Of a stretch of 64,000 nucleotides of DNA, positions 55,577-64,000 are shown in pieces. Numbering within the stretch: the stretch's first letter is position 1; each line of letters begins with the position of its first letter. Location of the stretch: positions 3,844,001-3,908,000 of the forward strand of contig NZ_CP036348.1 of NCBI RefSeq assembly GCF_007753095.1. The letters run 5' to 3'. The DNA comes from Rosistilla carotiformis. Lineage in GTDB: Bacteria > Planctomycetota > Planctomycetia > Pirellulales > Pirellulaceae. The notes under the pieces are model-generated. The model searched no databases, was not told the DNA's origin, and worked only from the letters and a program-made list of their open reading frames with translations. The position numbers were made by a program, and so were the translations under genes.

Positions 55577-56445
55577 CCCACACCTCTTTCAAAAATCTAT
55601 CACCTTCGTCGTTTGATCCACCTTTCAAACGTCGCAGCATTATAACGGCATCTCGGTTGAAATCGGCGTAGTGGGAATCCCGTAGAACCCCACGAATAAA
55701 AGGCAATGGACTCGCGCTTCACCCTCCCCCAAACGAAGTTTGGTAGGGGAGGGTCGAACCAGCGAAGCGAGGTTCGGGGAGGGGAGTCCCAAGCAAATCG
55801 CACCCGATCGATACCGCGGACGGCCCTCCCCGAAACACTTGCTAAACGCTCGTGTTTCGACCCTCCCTGCTTCGCCGGGCGGGTGAAATGCATTCGTTAC
55901 CGCAACTCCGCTTCACCCTCCCCCAAACGAAGTTTGGTAGGGGAGGGTCGAACCAGCGAAGCGAAGTTCGGGCAGGGGAGCCCCAAGCAAATCGCAGCCG
56001 ATCGATACCGCGGACGGCCCTCCCCGAAACACTTGCTAATCGCTCGTGTTTCGACCCTCCCTGCTTCGCCGGGCGGGTGAAATGGATTGGTTACCGCAAC
56101 TCCGCTTCACCATCCCCCAAACGAAGTTTGGCAGGGGAGGGTCGAACAAGCGAAGCGAAGTTCGGGGAGGGGAATCCCAAGCAAATCGCAGCCGATCGAT
56201 ACTGCGGACGGCCCTCCCCGAAACACTTGCTAAACGCTCGTGTTTCGACCCTCCCTGGCTTCGCCGGGCGGGTGAAGTGGCCCGTTAGCATAACTCCGCT
56301 TCACCCTCCCCCAAACGAAGTTTGGTAGGGGAGGGTCGAACCAGCGAAGCGAAGTTCGGGGAGGGGCAAAACGTTCGGATCGATTTGCCCACCGATGGGC
56401 AGGCAGCGCGCGGGATTGCCCATATGTGCACAGTGGGATCGCGAT
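55577..56445. other. Intergenic region with tandem repeats
   Basis: 869 bp without a gene. The 140 bp nearest the sulfatase carry its leader; the rest is the 194-bp repeat array (55717-56366) and a short tail. Open frames here run through the repeats and shift frame between units, because 194 is not a multiple of three. Confidence 0.7.
55717..56366. repeat. Tandem array: 194-bp unit, three copies and a partial fourth
   Basis: Copies start at 55717, 55911, 56105 and 56299, each exactly 194 bp apart; the last is truncated after about 68 bp. Units are nearly identical with scattered substitutions. Each begins cttcaccctcccccaaacga. Inside the unit, the segment ggggagggtcgaa...ttcggggagggg is echoed in inverted form by ccctccccgaa...ttcgaccctccc later in the same unit, so each unit can fold back on itself. 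Open frames across it are not maintained. Confidence 0.93.
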
Positions 56446-56811
56446 TCAAAACGCGCCGTCGTAGGCTTTGCTGATCGCGGCCCGCAGTTCGGTGATGCAG
56501 ATCGGCTTCAGTAAGAAGTCGGTGATAAAGTCGCAATCTTCGACGTCGGGACGCTCGTAAGAAGAGACGACAATCACGGGGATCGCGCTGTTTTTTGAAA
56601 TCGCTTTGGCCGCTTCGATTCCCGACATTTCTGGCATCCGAACATCGGTGATCACCAGATCGGGGCGCTCCGCCGCACACAGCGCGATCAAATCGCGTCC
56701 GTTCTCCGCCTCGCCAACGACTTCGCAGCCCAGTTTGCACAGAAGCCGCCGAAAGCCCTGCCGAATATCGGCTTCATCGTCGGCGATTACTATTCTCAGG
56801 CTGCGTTTCAT
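56446..56811 (-). CDS. Single-domain response regulator (CheY-like)
   Basis: Product of 121 residues, a lone receiver domain with acidic pocket Asp11/Asp12, phospho-acceptor Asp56 ('LVITDVRMPE'), 'VIVVSSYE' and Lys102 ('FLLKPI'). No output domain, so it either acts on another protein or is an intermediate in a relay. It overlaps the upstream histidine kinase by four bases (ATGA), so both are made from one transcript. The tandem repeat array lies directly after its stop. Confidence 0.94.
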   Translation of the reverse strand: MKRSLRIVIADDEADIRQGFRRLLCKLGCEVVGEAENGRDLIALCAAERPDLVITDVRMPEMSGIEAAKAISKNSAIPVIVVSSYERPDVEDCDFITDFLLKPICITELRAAISKAYDGAF

Positions 56812-58424
56812 GAGCGTCTTTGGGGCAGAGTCATCAGGAATTCGGCACCGCCGGGAAAATCGATCGCTTCGATCGTTCCCCGATGCGCCGTGATGAACCT
56901 CTCTGCAATCGCCATGCCCAACCCCGTTCCCTTCGCTTTTGTCGTGTAAAACGCTTCAAAAACACGGGCCCTAAGTTCAGCGGGAAGCCCCGGCCCATTG
57001 TCGCGCACCGAAACGCAAAGCACCCGTCGACCATCGTCGTTGCGCAGGCGACAGGCGACGGTGATTCGGACCGGATCGGTGCAGGCGGCCAGCGAATTTT
57101 CGAACAGATTGCGGAAGACCTGCTCGATGCGGAAGACGTCCAATTCGCAGAGAAGATCGGTATCCTCAACCGCTTCGATCAATTGAACATCGCGTCCTTG
57201 GTGCAAGACGTGCAAATTAGACCACGCCTGTCGCCAGACTTCCGCCAAGTTTGCTGTCGAGGGATCCAACTGGATCGGCCCGGCAAAACTGCGCAGTTCA
57301 TCGTGAAGCTGTTGCAAGTCGTTCTTCGCTCGGCGGATCCGATCCAAATCGTCGCGAGCTTCCGATCCCGGTTCGATGTCGTATTCCAGCACATCGACAC
57401 CCACCTGAATCCGCTGCAAGGCATTGCGACTCTCGTGAGCGATCGCCGAAACCATCTTCCCCATCGCAGCCAACCGCTCCGCCTGGACAAGCTTATCGCG
57501 GCTCTCCGCCAGGCAAGCTTCGGCCCGCTTGCGATCGGTAACGTCGCGGATCAGTGCCAGGAAACCGAGCGGCTTTTCCCGTTCGTCGCGGATAACTTTC
57601 CCGACCATCTCGCCGACAAAGGTCGATCCCGATTTGCGTCGCCACGGGATCTCGGTAACGTCCAATCGCTCTTCCGCCCCGGCGTGAAAACGTTCGCGAG
57701 CCATCCGATCAAAGTCGGCGTGGTCGGCGTACAGGATCGAAGTCGATTCGTCCAACACCTCCTCCACTAGGTACTCGAACATCCGACACGCCCCGCGGCT
57801 AAAGTGCGTGATCTTGCGGTCCAAGTCGGTCATCAAGAGCGCGTCGGGGATTCCATTGACGATCGTCTTCAGCACCGCCCGCTCCCGTTCGACTTCGCTC
57901 TGATAACGAACCCGCTCGATCGCCAACGCCGCCAGGCTGGCGATGCTGGAGACAAACTCCAATTCGCTCGCGCACGGCGATCGCGGAACCGCGTAATACA
58001 TCGCAAACGTTCCTAGAATTTCCCCCGTCGATGCGATGATCGGTTCGGACCAACAGGCTCGCAGACCCGCTTGTTCGGGAATGTCCCGAAATCCGTGCCA
58101 CAACGGATCGGTGGCGATCTCTTCCACGACGACACGTTGCCCGGTGAAAGCTGCGGTTCCACAAGATCCACACCGCGGACCGGGGATCCGACGGTCGACC
58201 GCTTCGCAATAAGGATCGGGTAAACGCCGCGAAGCCGCCAACCGCAACATCCCCGTTTCCGCTTCGATCAACATGATCGACCCGATCATCTCCGGACGCG
58301 ATTCCTCGGCAACTTCGACAAGCGTGTGCAGCACTTCGTCCAGCGAAGCCCCTTGAGCCAATCGCTTCAGCACACGCGTCTGCCCACGTAAATCGCTTTC
58401 CAATAGATCTCGTTCGCTCATCAT
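56808..58424 (-). CDS. Cytoplasmic sensor histidine kinase with GAF and PAS domains
   Basis: Product of 538 residues without membrane helices. A GAF domain covers about residues 20-185 ('EEVLHTLVEVAEESRPEMIGSIMLIEA'-like, 'WSEPIIASTGEILGTFAMYY'), a PAS domain about 190-310 ('IPDALLMTDLDRKITHFSRGACRMFEYLVEEVLDE'). The kinase core has His330 in 'IAHESRNALQRIQVGVD', an unusual H-box (HESRN), then N-box 'QVFRNLFENSLAAC', 'DNGPGLPAELRARVFEAFYTTKAKGTGLGMAIAERF'. Should phosphorylate the overlapping single-domain regulator. It is divergent from a sigma-54 activator with 179 bp between them. Confidence 0.93.
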   Translation of the reverse strand: MMSERDLLESDLRGQTRVLKRLAQGASLDEVLHTLVEVAEESRPEMIGSIMLIEAETGMLRLAASRRLPDPYCEAVDRRIPGPRCGSCGTAAFTGQRVVVEEIATDPLWHGFRDIPEQAGLRACWSEPIIASTGEILGTFAMYYAVPRSPCASELEFVSSIASLAALAIERVRYQSEVERERAVLKTIVNGIPDALLMTDLDRKITHFSRGACRMFEYLVEEVLDESTSILYADHADFDRMARERFHAGAEERLDVTEIPWRRKSGSTFVGEMVGKVIRDEREKPLGFLALIRDVTDRKRAEACLAESRDKLVQAERLAAMGKMVSAIAHESRNALQRIQVGVDVLEYDIEPGSEARDDLDRIRRAKNDLQQLHDELRSFAGPIQLDPSTANLAEVWRQAWSNLHVLHQGRDVQLIEAVEDTDLLCELDVFRIEQVFRNLFENSLAACTDPVRITVACRLRNDDGRRVLCVSVRDNGPGLPAELRARVFEAFYTTKAKGTGLGMAIAERFITAHRGTIEAIDFPGGAEFLMTLPQRRS

Positions 58425-58603
58425 CCTCGGTTTCCAAATCGCGTTGCCATCGGTCGGTCCATTCTACGCGGTCCCAATGATCTTCGTAGCACCGGTGGCA
58501 GATCTCGGTTTTGTTTCGAGCTCTCCGCATCAACAGCGTTGGGACCTGTTCGTAGCGCAAGGCTGCCCTGTTCGACATCGCGTTGTGACTTACAATAACC
58601 GCC

Positions 58604-59941
58604 ATGGCCAAAACAGCGTTTGACATATTGTTCGTCGACGACGATTCCGATTTCGCCGCCGGTTGTATTCGCTGGTTCCAGAAAAACGGACACCGCGTAA
58701 CGCACACGACGCGCGGGCAGGATGGCGTCGCCCAGTGCGAGCGGCTTGATTTCGACATCGCCGTCCTCGATTGGAATCTCCCCGGACTCAGCGGCCTGGA
58801 ACTGGTGCAGCGGATCCGCGACGCCGCCGCCGAAACGGAGATCATCATCCTGACCGGGGAAGGGACGATCGAAAACGCGGTTGAATCGATGCGACGTGGC
58901 GTCTTCGACTTTCTTTCAAAACCGTTCCCGATGGCGGAGCTGGAACGTCGCTGCCTGGGAGCGTTGGAACGCCGTAAGTTGCGGAAGGAGAACTCGCAGC
59001 TGCGCGAAGTCATCGACCGTGCCAAGCGTCCGCCGACGAGGATGATCGGCGAATCCCAACCGATGCAAAAAGTCATCCGCTTGATCGATCGCGTCGCTCC
59101 TACGGACAAGCCGGTGCTGATCGAAGGGGAAAGTGGCACCGGAAAGGAACTGGTCGCCCAAGCGATCCACCAAGGAAGTCCCCGCGGCAACCGACCGATG
59201 GTCACGGTCAACTGTGCCGCGTTGCCCGAACAGTTGGTGGAGAGCGAGTTGTTTGGGCATGAACAGGGTTCGTTCACCGGTGCGACGGCGGCCAAGCCGG
59301 GGCTGTTCGAAGTCGCCGATGGGAGCACGTTGTTTATCGACGAGGTGGGTGAGTTGCCGTTGGCGTTGCAGCCGAAGCTGCTGCGCGTGCTGGAAGATGG
59401 TTCGATGCGGCGCATCGGTTCGGAAAAGGAACGCCGTGTCGACGTCCGCATCGTCGCGGCGACCAATCGCAGCCTGAAGGAAGAGGTGGCCGAAGGGCGA
59501 TTTCGCGAGGATCTCTACTATCGAATCAATCTGCTAACCGTCCACCTCCCACCGCTGCGCGATCGTGGCGACGATATCGGCGTTTTGGTCGATCACTTTC
59601 TCGCAGGCGGCCCCGAATTGGAAACCGAAGCGCGAGGGGCGTTGCTGGCGTACGACTGGCCCGGCAACATCCGGCAATTGGTGAACATTGTCGAACGCGC
59701 AAAGATCCTTGCTGACGACGTGATCACGATCGAAGATCTGCCCGAGGAATTCCAGTCGCTTGGGGCGTCGGGCACTGCAGAACCGCCCGGCAACGAAGGC
59801 TCGCTGATGACGTTGCAGCGGGAACATATCGCCCAGGTGCTCGCTCAAGAGAAGGGAAACAAATCGGCAGCGGCTCGGATTCTTGGGGTCGAACGTCGCA
59901 AGCTGTACCGGATGATGAAGCAACACGGAATCGAGGGTTAA
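58604..59941 (+). CDS. Sigma-54-dependent response regulator (NtrC family)
   Basis: Product of 445 residues. An N-terminal receiver domain has Asp56 ('IAVLDWNLPG'), followed by the AAA+ domain with Walker A 'GESGTGKE' near residue 176, and the sigma-54 contact loop 'GSFTGA' near 222-227 in place of GAFTGA. 'GSTLFIDEVGELPLALQPKLLRVLEDG' is the Walker B/sensor block, and 'NRSLKEEVAEGRFREDLYYRINLLTVHLPPLRDR' is family-typical. The C-terminal Fis-type helix-turn-helix is 'NKSAAARILGVERRKLYRMM'. It is divergent from the GAF/PAS kinase gene, which is its most likely phosphodonor. Drives transcription by sigma-54 RNA polymerase. Confidence 0.95.
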   Translation: MAKTAFDILFVDDDSDFAAGCIRWFQKNGHRVTHTTRGQDGVAQCERLDFDIAVLDWNLPGLSGLELVQRIRDAAAETEIIILTGEGTIENAVESMRRGVFDFLSKPFPMAELERRCLGALERRKLRKENSQLREVIDRAKRPPTRMIGESQPMQKVIRLIDRVAPTDKPVLIEGESGTGKELVAQAIHQGSPRGNRPMVTVNCAALPEQLVESELFGHEQGSFTGATAAKPGLFEVADGSTLFIDEVGELPLALQPKLLRVLEDGSMRRIGSEKERRVDVRIVAATNRSLKEEVAEGRFREDLYYRINLLTVHLPPLRDRGDDIGVLVDHFLAGGPELETEARGALLAYDWPGNIRQLVNIVERAKILADDVITIEDLPEEFQSLGASGTAEPPGNEGSLMTLQREHIAQVLAQEKGNKSAAARILGVERRKLYRMMKQHGIEG

Positions 59942-60208
59942 CAACGGCCTCCCATTGCCGACGCTTCGCGCTGACCAAGTTTGTCCACGCAGTGACATCG
60001 AGGCGAAACGAGTGCGCACATGTGGGCACTTCGCGGGGCGACTTACCGATCGACGGATTCATTCAGCGGGTGAATTGCCGGGAAAAGCGTTTTCTGCAGT
60101 CCGTATCCTCAAACGGCACGCCTGTTGCGACAACAGCCCACCTACGGTTTAGACGGCGGGACGTCTCGACCGAATCCCTGTTTTCAGAAACCACACCGGA
60201 CGCAAAAG

Positions 60209-60907
60209 ATGCTTCAAACCGAATCGACCAACGGAAACGCCGCCGGGTACGACATCGTTCACTTTGCCAAGAATCGCTATTCCGCGAAAGCTTACGATCC
60301 CAGCCGCAAGATCTCGGATCAAGACGTGGAAAAGATCAAGGAGCTGCTCCGCTACAGCGCGTCGAGTGTCAATTCCCAACCGTGGCACTTCATCCTTGCA
60401 TCGTCCGACGAAGCGAAAGAGAAGATCGCCAAGTCGACCGACCGGATCTATCCGTTTAACAGCAATTCGATTCGCAAGGCTTCACACGTTGTCGTCTTCT
60501 GCAGCAAATTGGACATCGAGCAAGATTATTTGCAACGCGTGCTGGAACAAGAGGAGAAGGACGGTCGCTTCGCCGCCGATCCGGCGTTGAAGGACCGGAT
60601 GGACGCGGGGCGGAACATGTTCATCAACATCCACAAACAGGACCTGAAAGATGTTCAACATTGGATGGACAAACAGGTCTATCTGAACATCGGTTCCTTC
60701 CTGCTTGGCGTCTCGGCGATGGGGATCGATGCGACGCCGATGGAAGGTATCGAAGTCAAGGTGTTGGACGAACAGTTTGGGCTGCGGGAACGTGGCTACA
60801 GCAGTCTGGTTGTCGTGACGCTCGGCTATCACGATTCCGAAGCGGACTACAACGCCAAACTCACCAAATCGCGACTCCCCTATTCGGAAATCTTGACAGA
60901 AGTTTAA
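60209..60907 (+). CDS. NAD(P)H nitroreductase (NfsB-like)
   Basis: FMN-dependent oxidoreductase of 232 residues, reducing nitro compounds or quinones with two electrons. Blocks: 'FAKNRYSAKAYDPSRKISDQDVEKIKELLRYSASSVNSQPWHFIL' and 'MDKQVYLNIGSFLLGVSAMGIDATPMEGIE', and 'YSSLVVVTLGYHD'; these match the NfsB/dihydropteridine reductase group. The start at 60209 gives the family N-terminus; the frame is open to 60125 but this adds a Pro/Gly-rich tail. First of four co-directional redox genes (gaps of 56, 72 and 44 bp). Confidence 0.93.
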   Translation: MLQTESTNGNAAGYDIVHFAKNRYSAKAYDPSRKISDQDVEKIKELLRYSASSVNSQPWHFILASSDEAKEKIAKSTDRIYPFNSNSIRKASHVVVFCSKLDIEQDYLQRVLEQEEKDGRFAADPALKDRMDAGRNMFINIHKQDLKDVQHWMDKQVYLNIGSFLLGVSAMGIDATPMEGIEVKVLDEQFGLRERGYSSLVVVTLGYHDSEADYNAKLTKSRLPYSEILTEV

Positions 60908-60963
60908 TCCTCGCGACGTCGGGTCCCCCTGACGCCGCACCCCACAACCAAAGCGAATCAAAA

Positions 60964-62043
60964 ATGAAACTGTTTGATAAATACACATTGAAAGATGTCA
61001 TGATGCGGAACCGTATCGTCGTCTCGCCGATGTGCCAATATTCATCGGTCGACGGTCTGCCCAACGATTGGCATCTTGTTCACTTGGGATCGCGGGCTGT
61101 CGGCGGTGCGGGAATGGTGATCGTCGAGGCGGCGGCGGTCTCGCCCGAGGGGCGGATCAGCCCCGGCGATGCCGGCATCTACAGCGACGATCACGTCGAA
61201 CCCTACGCGAAGATCAACCGCTTCATGAAACAGCACGGGGCGGTACCGGGGATTCAGATCGCACACGCCGGTCGCAAGGCGAGTGCCAGCCGTCCGTGGG
61301 AAGGAGACGAACACATCGGTCCCGAACAAGGAGGCTGGGAGACGATCGCCCCTTCGGCCGAAGCCTTCGGCGGGACGCTGCCCAAGGTCCCCCAAGCGAT
61401 GAGCCTGGATGACATCGCACGCGTCAAAATGAACTTTGTCCAAGCCGCGGTCCGCGCCCTCGACGCCGGCTTCGAGTGCCTGCAGGTGCACTTCGCGCAC
61501 GGCTACCTGGCGCATGAGTTCTACTCGCCGCTGTCGAACAAACGAACCGATCAATACGGCGGCAGCTTTGACAATCGGATCCGCTTTATGCTGGAAACCT
61601 TTGAAGCGGTTCGCGAAGTATGGCCGGAACGGCTGCCATTGATGGTCCGCCTGTCGGTGACCGATTGGATCGATGGCGGGGTCACGGTCGACGAATCGAT
61701 CGAACTGACACGCCAATTGAAAGCGAGCGGACTGGATCTGCTGGACGTCAGTCACGGCTTCGTCACGCCGGACATCTCGAAGATCCCCTGGGGCCCCGGA
61801 ATGATGTTGCCCATCGCCGGTCGGATCCGCAAGGAGGTCGATATCCCCACGACCGCCAGCTGGCTGATCACCGAACCGAAGCAAGCTGCCGCGGCGGTTG
61901 CCGATGGGCAGGTCGATGTCGTCTCGTTGGCTCGCGAGATGCTTCGCGATCCCTATTGGCCCTACCACGCCGCGAAAGAACTTGGCGTCGAGGGGGCCGA
62001 ACAGATCCTGCCCATTCAATACGCGCGAGCCGCCAAAACGTGA
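60964..62043 (+). CDS. NADH:flavin oxidoreductase (old yellow enzyme, YqjM class)
   Basis: FMN protein of 359 residues reducing activated C=C bonds of enals, enones and similar electrophiles. Thermophilic-like/YqjM hallmarks: Cys24 and Tyr26 ('SPMCQYSSVDG'), His176 and His179 ('QVHFAHGYL'), 'QIAHAGRKAS', 'YSPLSNKRTDQYGGSFDNRIRF', and 'DVVSLAREMLRDPYWP' near the end. It should detoxify reactive carbonyls. Second in the redox gene group. Confidence 0.96.
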   Translation: MKLFDKYTLKDVMMRNRIVVSPMCQYSSVDGLPNDWHLVHLGSRAVGGAGMVIVEAAAVSPEGRISPGDAGIYSDDHVEPYAKINRFMKQHGAVPGIQIAHAGRKASASRPWEGDEHIGPEQGGWETIAPSAEAFGGTLPKVPQAMSLDDIARVKMNFVQAAVRALDAGFECLQVHFAHGYLAHEFYSPLSNKRTDQYGGSFDNRIRFMLETFEAVREVWPERLPLMVRLSVTDWIDGGVTVDESIELTRQLKASGLDLLDVSHGFVTPDISKIPWGPGMMLPIAGRIRKEVDIPTTASWLITEPKQAAAAVADGQVDVVSLAREMLRDPYWPYHAAKELGVEGAEQILPIQYARAAKT

Positions 62044-62115
62044 TCGTTCCCGCGCGAACAGACCGCTCCCTCAACCACTTACTTCCTGTCCCTTCAACCT
62101 TTGGAATTTTGAAAC

Positions 62116-62406
62116 ATGGCTAACCTCACCATCGTCGCACACATCACCGCCAAGGCCGACAAAGTCGCTTTCGTGAAATCGGAGCTCGAAAAGATGGTCG
62201 CTCCCACGCGTGCTGAAAAAGGCTGCGTGCAATACGACCTGCACCAAGACAACGATCACCCGACCCATTTTATGTTCTTTGAAAATTGGGAATCACGTGA
62301 ACTGTGGCAGGCTCACAGCAACAGCCAACACGTGCAGGCTTATCGCACCGCGTCCGAAGGGGCTGTGGAATCGTTCGCGCTCCATGAAATGACGCAGATC
62401 GCATAA
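62116..62406 (+). CDS. Small antibiotic-biosynthesis-type monooxygenase (ABM domain)
   Basis: Product of 96 residues of the ABM family (PF03992), a dimeric ferredoxin-like fold: 'MANLTIVAHITAKADKVAFVKSELEKMVAPTRAEKGCVQYDLHQDNDHPTHFMFFENWESRELW' and 'HSNSQHVQAYRT'. YgiN-like members oxidise quinols without cofactors. It may keep quinol/quinone balance beside the reductases of the same group. Cytoplasmic. Confidence 0.93.
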   Translation: MANLTIVAHITAKADKVAFVKSELEKMVAPTRAEKGCVQYDLHQDNDHPTHFMFFENWESRELWQAHSNSQHVQAYRTASEGAVESFALHEMTQIA

Positions 62407-62450
62407 CCGACTTCCAAACAACGCCCGATTACGCATCACGGAGACCTACC

Positions 62451-63443
62451 ATGACCTTCAACGCCCTGGTCGTCGAAAAGACCGACGAATCAAACGTTTC
62501 GGTCGCCATGCAGTCCTTGACCCTCGATCGTTTGCCCGCGGGGAACGTGACGGTGGCCATCGAATACACGACGGTCAATTACAAGGACGGGTTGTGCATG
62601 CAGCCGAACAGCGGTTTTGTCCGCAACTATCCCCTTGTTCCCGGCATCGATTTCGCCGGCACGGTGGAATCGTCGGATGATCCGCGCTACAAACCAGGCG
62701 ACAAAGTGGTCCTCACCGGATGGCGTGTCGGCGAATCGCACTGGGGTGGCTATTCCCAAAAAGCACGCGTCAACGCCGATTGGTTGGTGCCGCTTCCCGA
62801 CGGCCTGACGACACGGCAAGCGATGGCGATCGGTACCGCGGGTTTCGCCGCGATCCTGGCGGTGCTGGCGTTGGAGGATCATGGACTAACGCCCAACCAA
62901 GGCGAAGTGCTGGTTACCGGGGCTGCCGGCGGCGTCGGTTCGATCGCCACGGCGGTTCTTGCCAAACTGGGATATCAAGTCGCGGCCGTCACCGGTCGAC
63001 CGGAGACCGCCGACTACTTGAAGTCGCTGGGAGCGACGCGGATCCTTCCGCGGGGCGAGATCGACACGATTTCGCAAAAACCGCTGGAGTCCGAAACCTG
63101 GGCGGGATGTGTCGACGCGGTTGGTGGTGAAATGTTGGCCCGCGTTTTGGGCCAACTGAAATATGGAGCGTCGGTCGCGGCGGTCGGGCTTGCCGGTGGC
63201 GCAGCGATGCCTGCGTCGGTGATTCCCTTCCTGCTGCGCGGCGTCAATCTGTTGGGAATCGACAGCGTGATGCAACCTTATGAAAGGCGTTTGGTTGGTT
63301 GGCAACGGCTGGCGACCGACCTGCCGATGGACAAGCTCGAAGGGATGATCCAACCGGCCAACTTGGCTGACGTCCCGCAACTGGCCTCCGATATTCTCAA
63401 AGGCCAAGTCAAAGGACGCGTTGTCGTCGACGTGAACGCCTGA
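62451..63443 (+). CDS. YhdH/AcuI-type quinone (acryloyl-CoA) reductase
   Basis: MDR-family NADPH-dependent reductase of 330 residues. 'FNALVVEKTDE', 'TVNYKDGLCMQPNSGFVRNYPLVPGIDFAGTV', 'GWRVGESHWGGYSQKARVNADWLVPLP', and 'VLVTGAAGGVGSIATAVLAKLGYQVAAVTGRPE' (nucleotide site) are YhdH/AcuI blocks. AcuI reduces acryloyl-CoA to propionyl-CoA; in marine bacteria this detoxifies the acrylate product of DMSP cleavage. Other MDRs reduce quinones. GGAG lies nine bases before the ATG. Fourth of the redox group. Confidence 0.94.
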   Translation: MTFNALVVEKTDESNVSVAMQSLTLDRLPAGNVTVAIEYTTVNYKDGLCMQPNSGFVRNYPLVPGIDFAGTVESSDDPRYKPGDKVVLTGWRVGESHWGGYSQKARVNADWLVPLPDGLTTRQAMAIGTAGFAAILAVLALEDHGLTPNQGEVLVTGAAGGVGSIATAVLAKLGYQVAAVTGRPETADYLKSLGATRILPRGEIDTISQKPLESETWAGCVDAVGGEMLARVLGQLKYGASVAAVGLAGGAAMPASVIPFLLRGVNLLGIDSVMQPYERRLVGWQRLATDLPMDKLEGMIQPANLADVPQLASDILKGQVKGRVVVDVNA

Positions 63444-63465
63444 CCGCGACGGCTGCCGCGGGGCG

Positions 63466-64000
63466 TTAGCGTTCGATGATGCGGATGCACGACGGGCGAG
63501 GCATTTCGATCGGCGACGACGCCGCGGTCAGTTTGCCTGTTGCCGGATCGATCCGAAATACCACGACGTTATCCCCGGGCATGTTCGCACAGATCAGCAG
63601 GCTGCCATCGCCGGTGATCGCCAGATTTTGGGGCCCCTTGCCAAGGCTGGGGGCAAACTCGATGAGACTCAACTGCCCATCTTCGGCGATGCGATATGCG
63701 GCGATACTGTCGTGACCACGGTTGGTGCCGTACAGATAGCGGCCGTCGGGCGTGATCTTGACGTCGGCGGTATGGCTGACGCCGCTGAAGTCGTCGGGCA
63801 GCGTCGCAATCGTCTGGCGTTCGACAAGGATGCCCGAATCGGCCAGGAAATCATACGACGTGATCGTGTTCTGCAATTCGTTGATCACGAACAAATGCTT
63901 CCCGTTGGGATGGAACGTCAGATGTCGCGGACCGGCTCCCGGAGGCGTTCGGACAAACGGTTGGCTGTTGGGCGTCAGTTCTGCCGTTTCGGGATCAAAG
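63466..64000 (-). CDS. Lactonase-family beta-propeller protein (C-terminal part; window edge)
   Basis: The reading frame runs to the window edge at 64000, so the N-terminus is missing; at least 177 residues are visible. Repeated blade pattern: 'FHPNGKHLFVINELQNTITSYDF', 'TADVKITPDGRYLYGTNRGHDSIAAYRI', 'QNLAITGDGSLLICANMPGDNVVVFRIDPATGKL' as in 6-phosphogluconolactonase/YbhE-type proteins. Whether it acts on 6-phosphogluconolactone or on another substrate cannot be told without the start; presence of an export signal is also unknown. The convergent redox group ends 22 bp away. Confidence 0.9.
   Translation of the reverse strand, partial: FDPETAELTPNSQPFVRTPPGAGPRHLTFHPNGKHLFVINELQNTITSYDFLADSGILVERQTIATLPDDFSGVSHTADVKITPDGRYLYGTNRGHDSIAAYRIAEDGQLSLIEFAPSLGKGPQNLAITGDGSLLICANMPGDNVVVFRIDPATGKLTAASSPIEMPRPSCIRIIER

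Noticed and set aside
55717-56328. Short proteins encoded within the 194-bp repeat
   Set aside because: The repeat length is not a multiple of three, so the frame changes between copies and no common protein is kept.
55717-56366. CRISPR array
   Set aside because: Units are 194 bp without distinct spacers, no cas gene is present, and repeats are contiguous.

Overview
The window looks like a chromosomal segment of a planctomycete, most likely of the Pirellulales (Rhodopirellula/Rosistilla-type). The evidence is the gene content: a PSD1 cytochrome (CxxCH + DUF1549 + DUF1553) paired with a Tat-exported DUF1501 protein, three arylsulfatases, a DUF1559 protein with a prepilin N-terminus and an H-x9-DG end, a very long membrane Ser/Thr kinase, a fused ResB-CcsA protein, and many exported proteins of unknown function. 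Base composition is moderately high in G+C and looks even. I see no transposase, integrase, phage gene, CRISPR array, rRNA or tRNA.

Layout. 1-4.6 kb: sulfatase N-terminus, a possible small ORF upstream of it, then the PSD1/DUF1501 pair. 4.7-8.3 kb: NAD kinase, an anchored EEP-family phosphodiesterase, and a 2-oxoacid dehydrogenase E2 subunit with no E1 or E3 nearby. 8.4-14.6 kb: a secreted FAD oxidoreductase, an AraC regulator, a linear-amide C-N hydrolase and a methyltransferase. 15.2-24.1 kb: a 1,406-residue kinase followed by three exported proteins of unknown function. 24.2-29.4 kb: a SelA-like protein whose PLP lysine position is glycine, divergent from trpC, followed by a TIM-barrel protein and a second FAD oxidoreductase. 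29.9-37.2 kb: GntP permease, CinA-like protein, PPK2, and a circularly permuted ATP-grasp/alpha-E protein overlapping a transglutaminase. 37.4-42 kb: a hybrid sensor kinase and NarL-type regulator, then a sulfatase with a structured leader. 42.1-46.2 kb: a TolC-like lipoprotein and groES-groEL. 46.5-54 kb: alpha/beta hydrolase, DUF1559 protein, a lipoprotein and fused ResB-CcsA. 54-60 kb: a third sulfatase, a 194-bp tandem repeat array, a histidine kinase with a CheY-like regulator, and a divergent NtrC-type activator. 60.2-63.4 kb: four co-directional redox genes (nitroreductase, old yellow enzyme, small monooxygenase, YhdH-type reductase). The window ends in a lactonase-family beta-propeller.

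How the genes fit together. The sulfatases, PSD1/DUF1501, FAD oxidoreductases, GntP permease and TIM-barrel protein fit a polysaccharide- and sugar-acid-degrading marine life style. The two-component genes, AraC regulator and Ser/Thr kinase are the visible regulators. Intergenic DNA is rich in long, nearly perfect inverted repeats (near 4.6, 8.36, 12.4, 13.78 and 37.28 kb) and holds one tandem array at 55.7-56.4 kb.

The observations best worth following up are the SelA-like protein lacking its lysine, the kinase and exported-protein cluster, the sulfatase leader with a short ORF, hairpin and terminator, the sensor kinase with an ABC-binding-protein-like sensor, and the 194-bp array. All family names come from motif recognition by eye; no database search was run.
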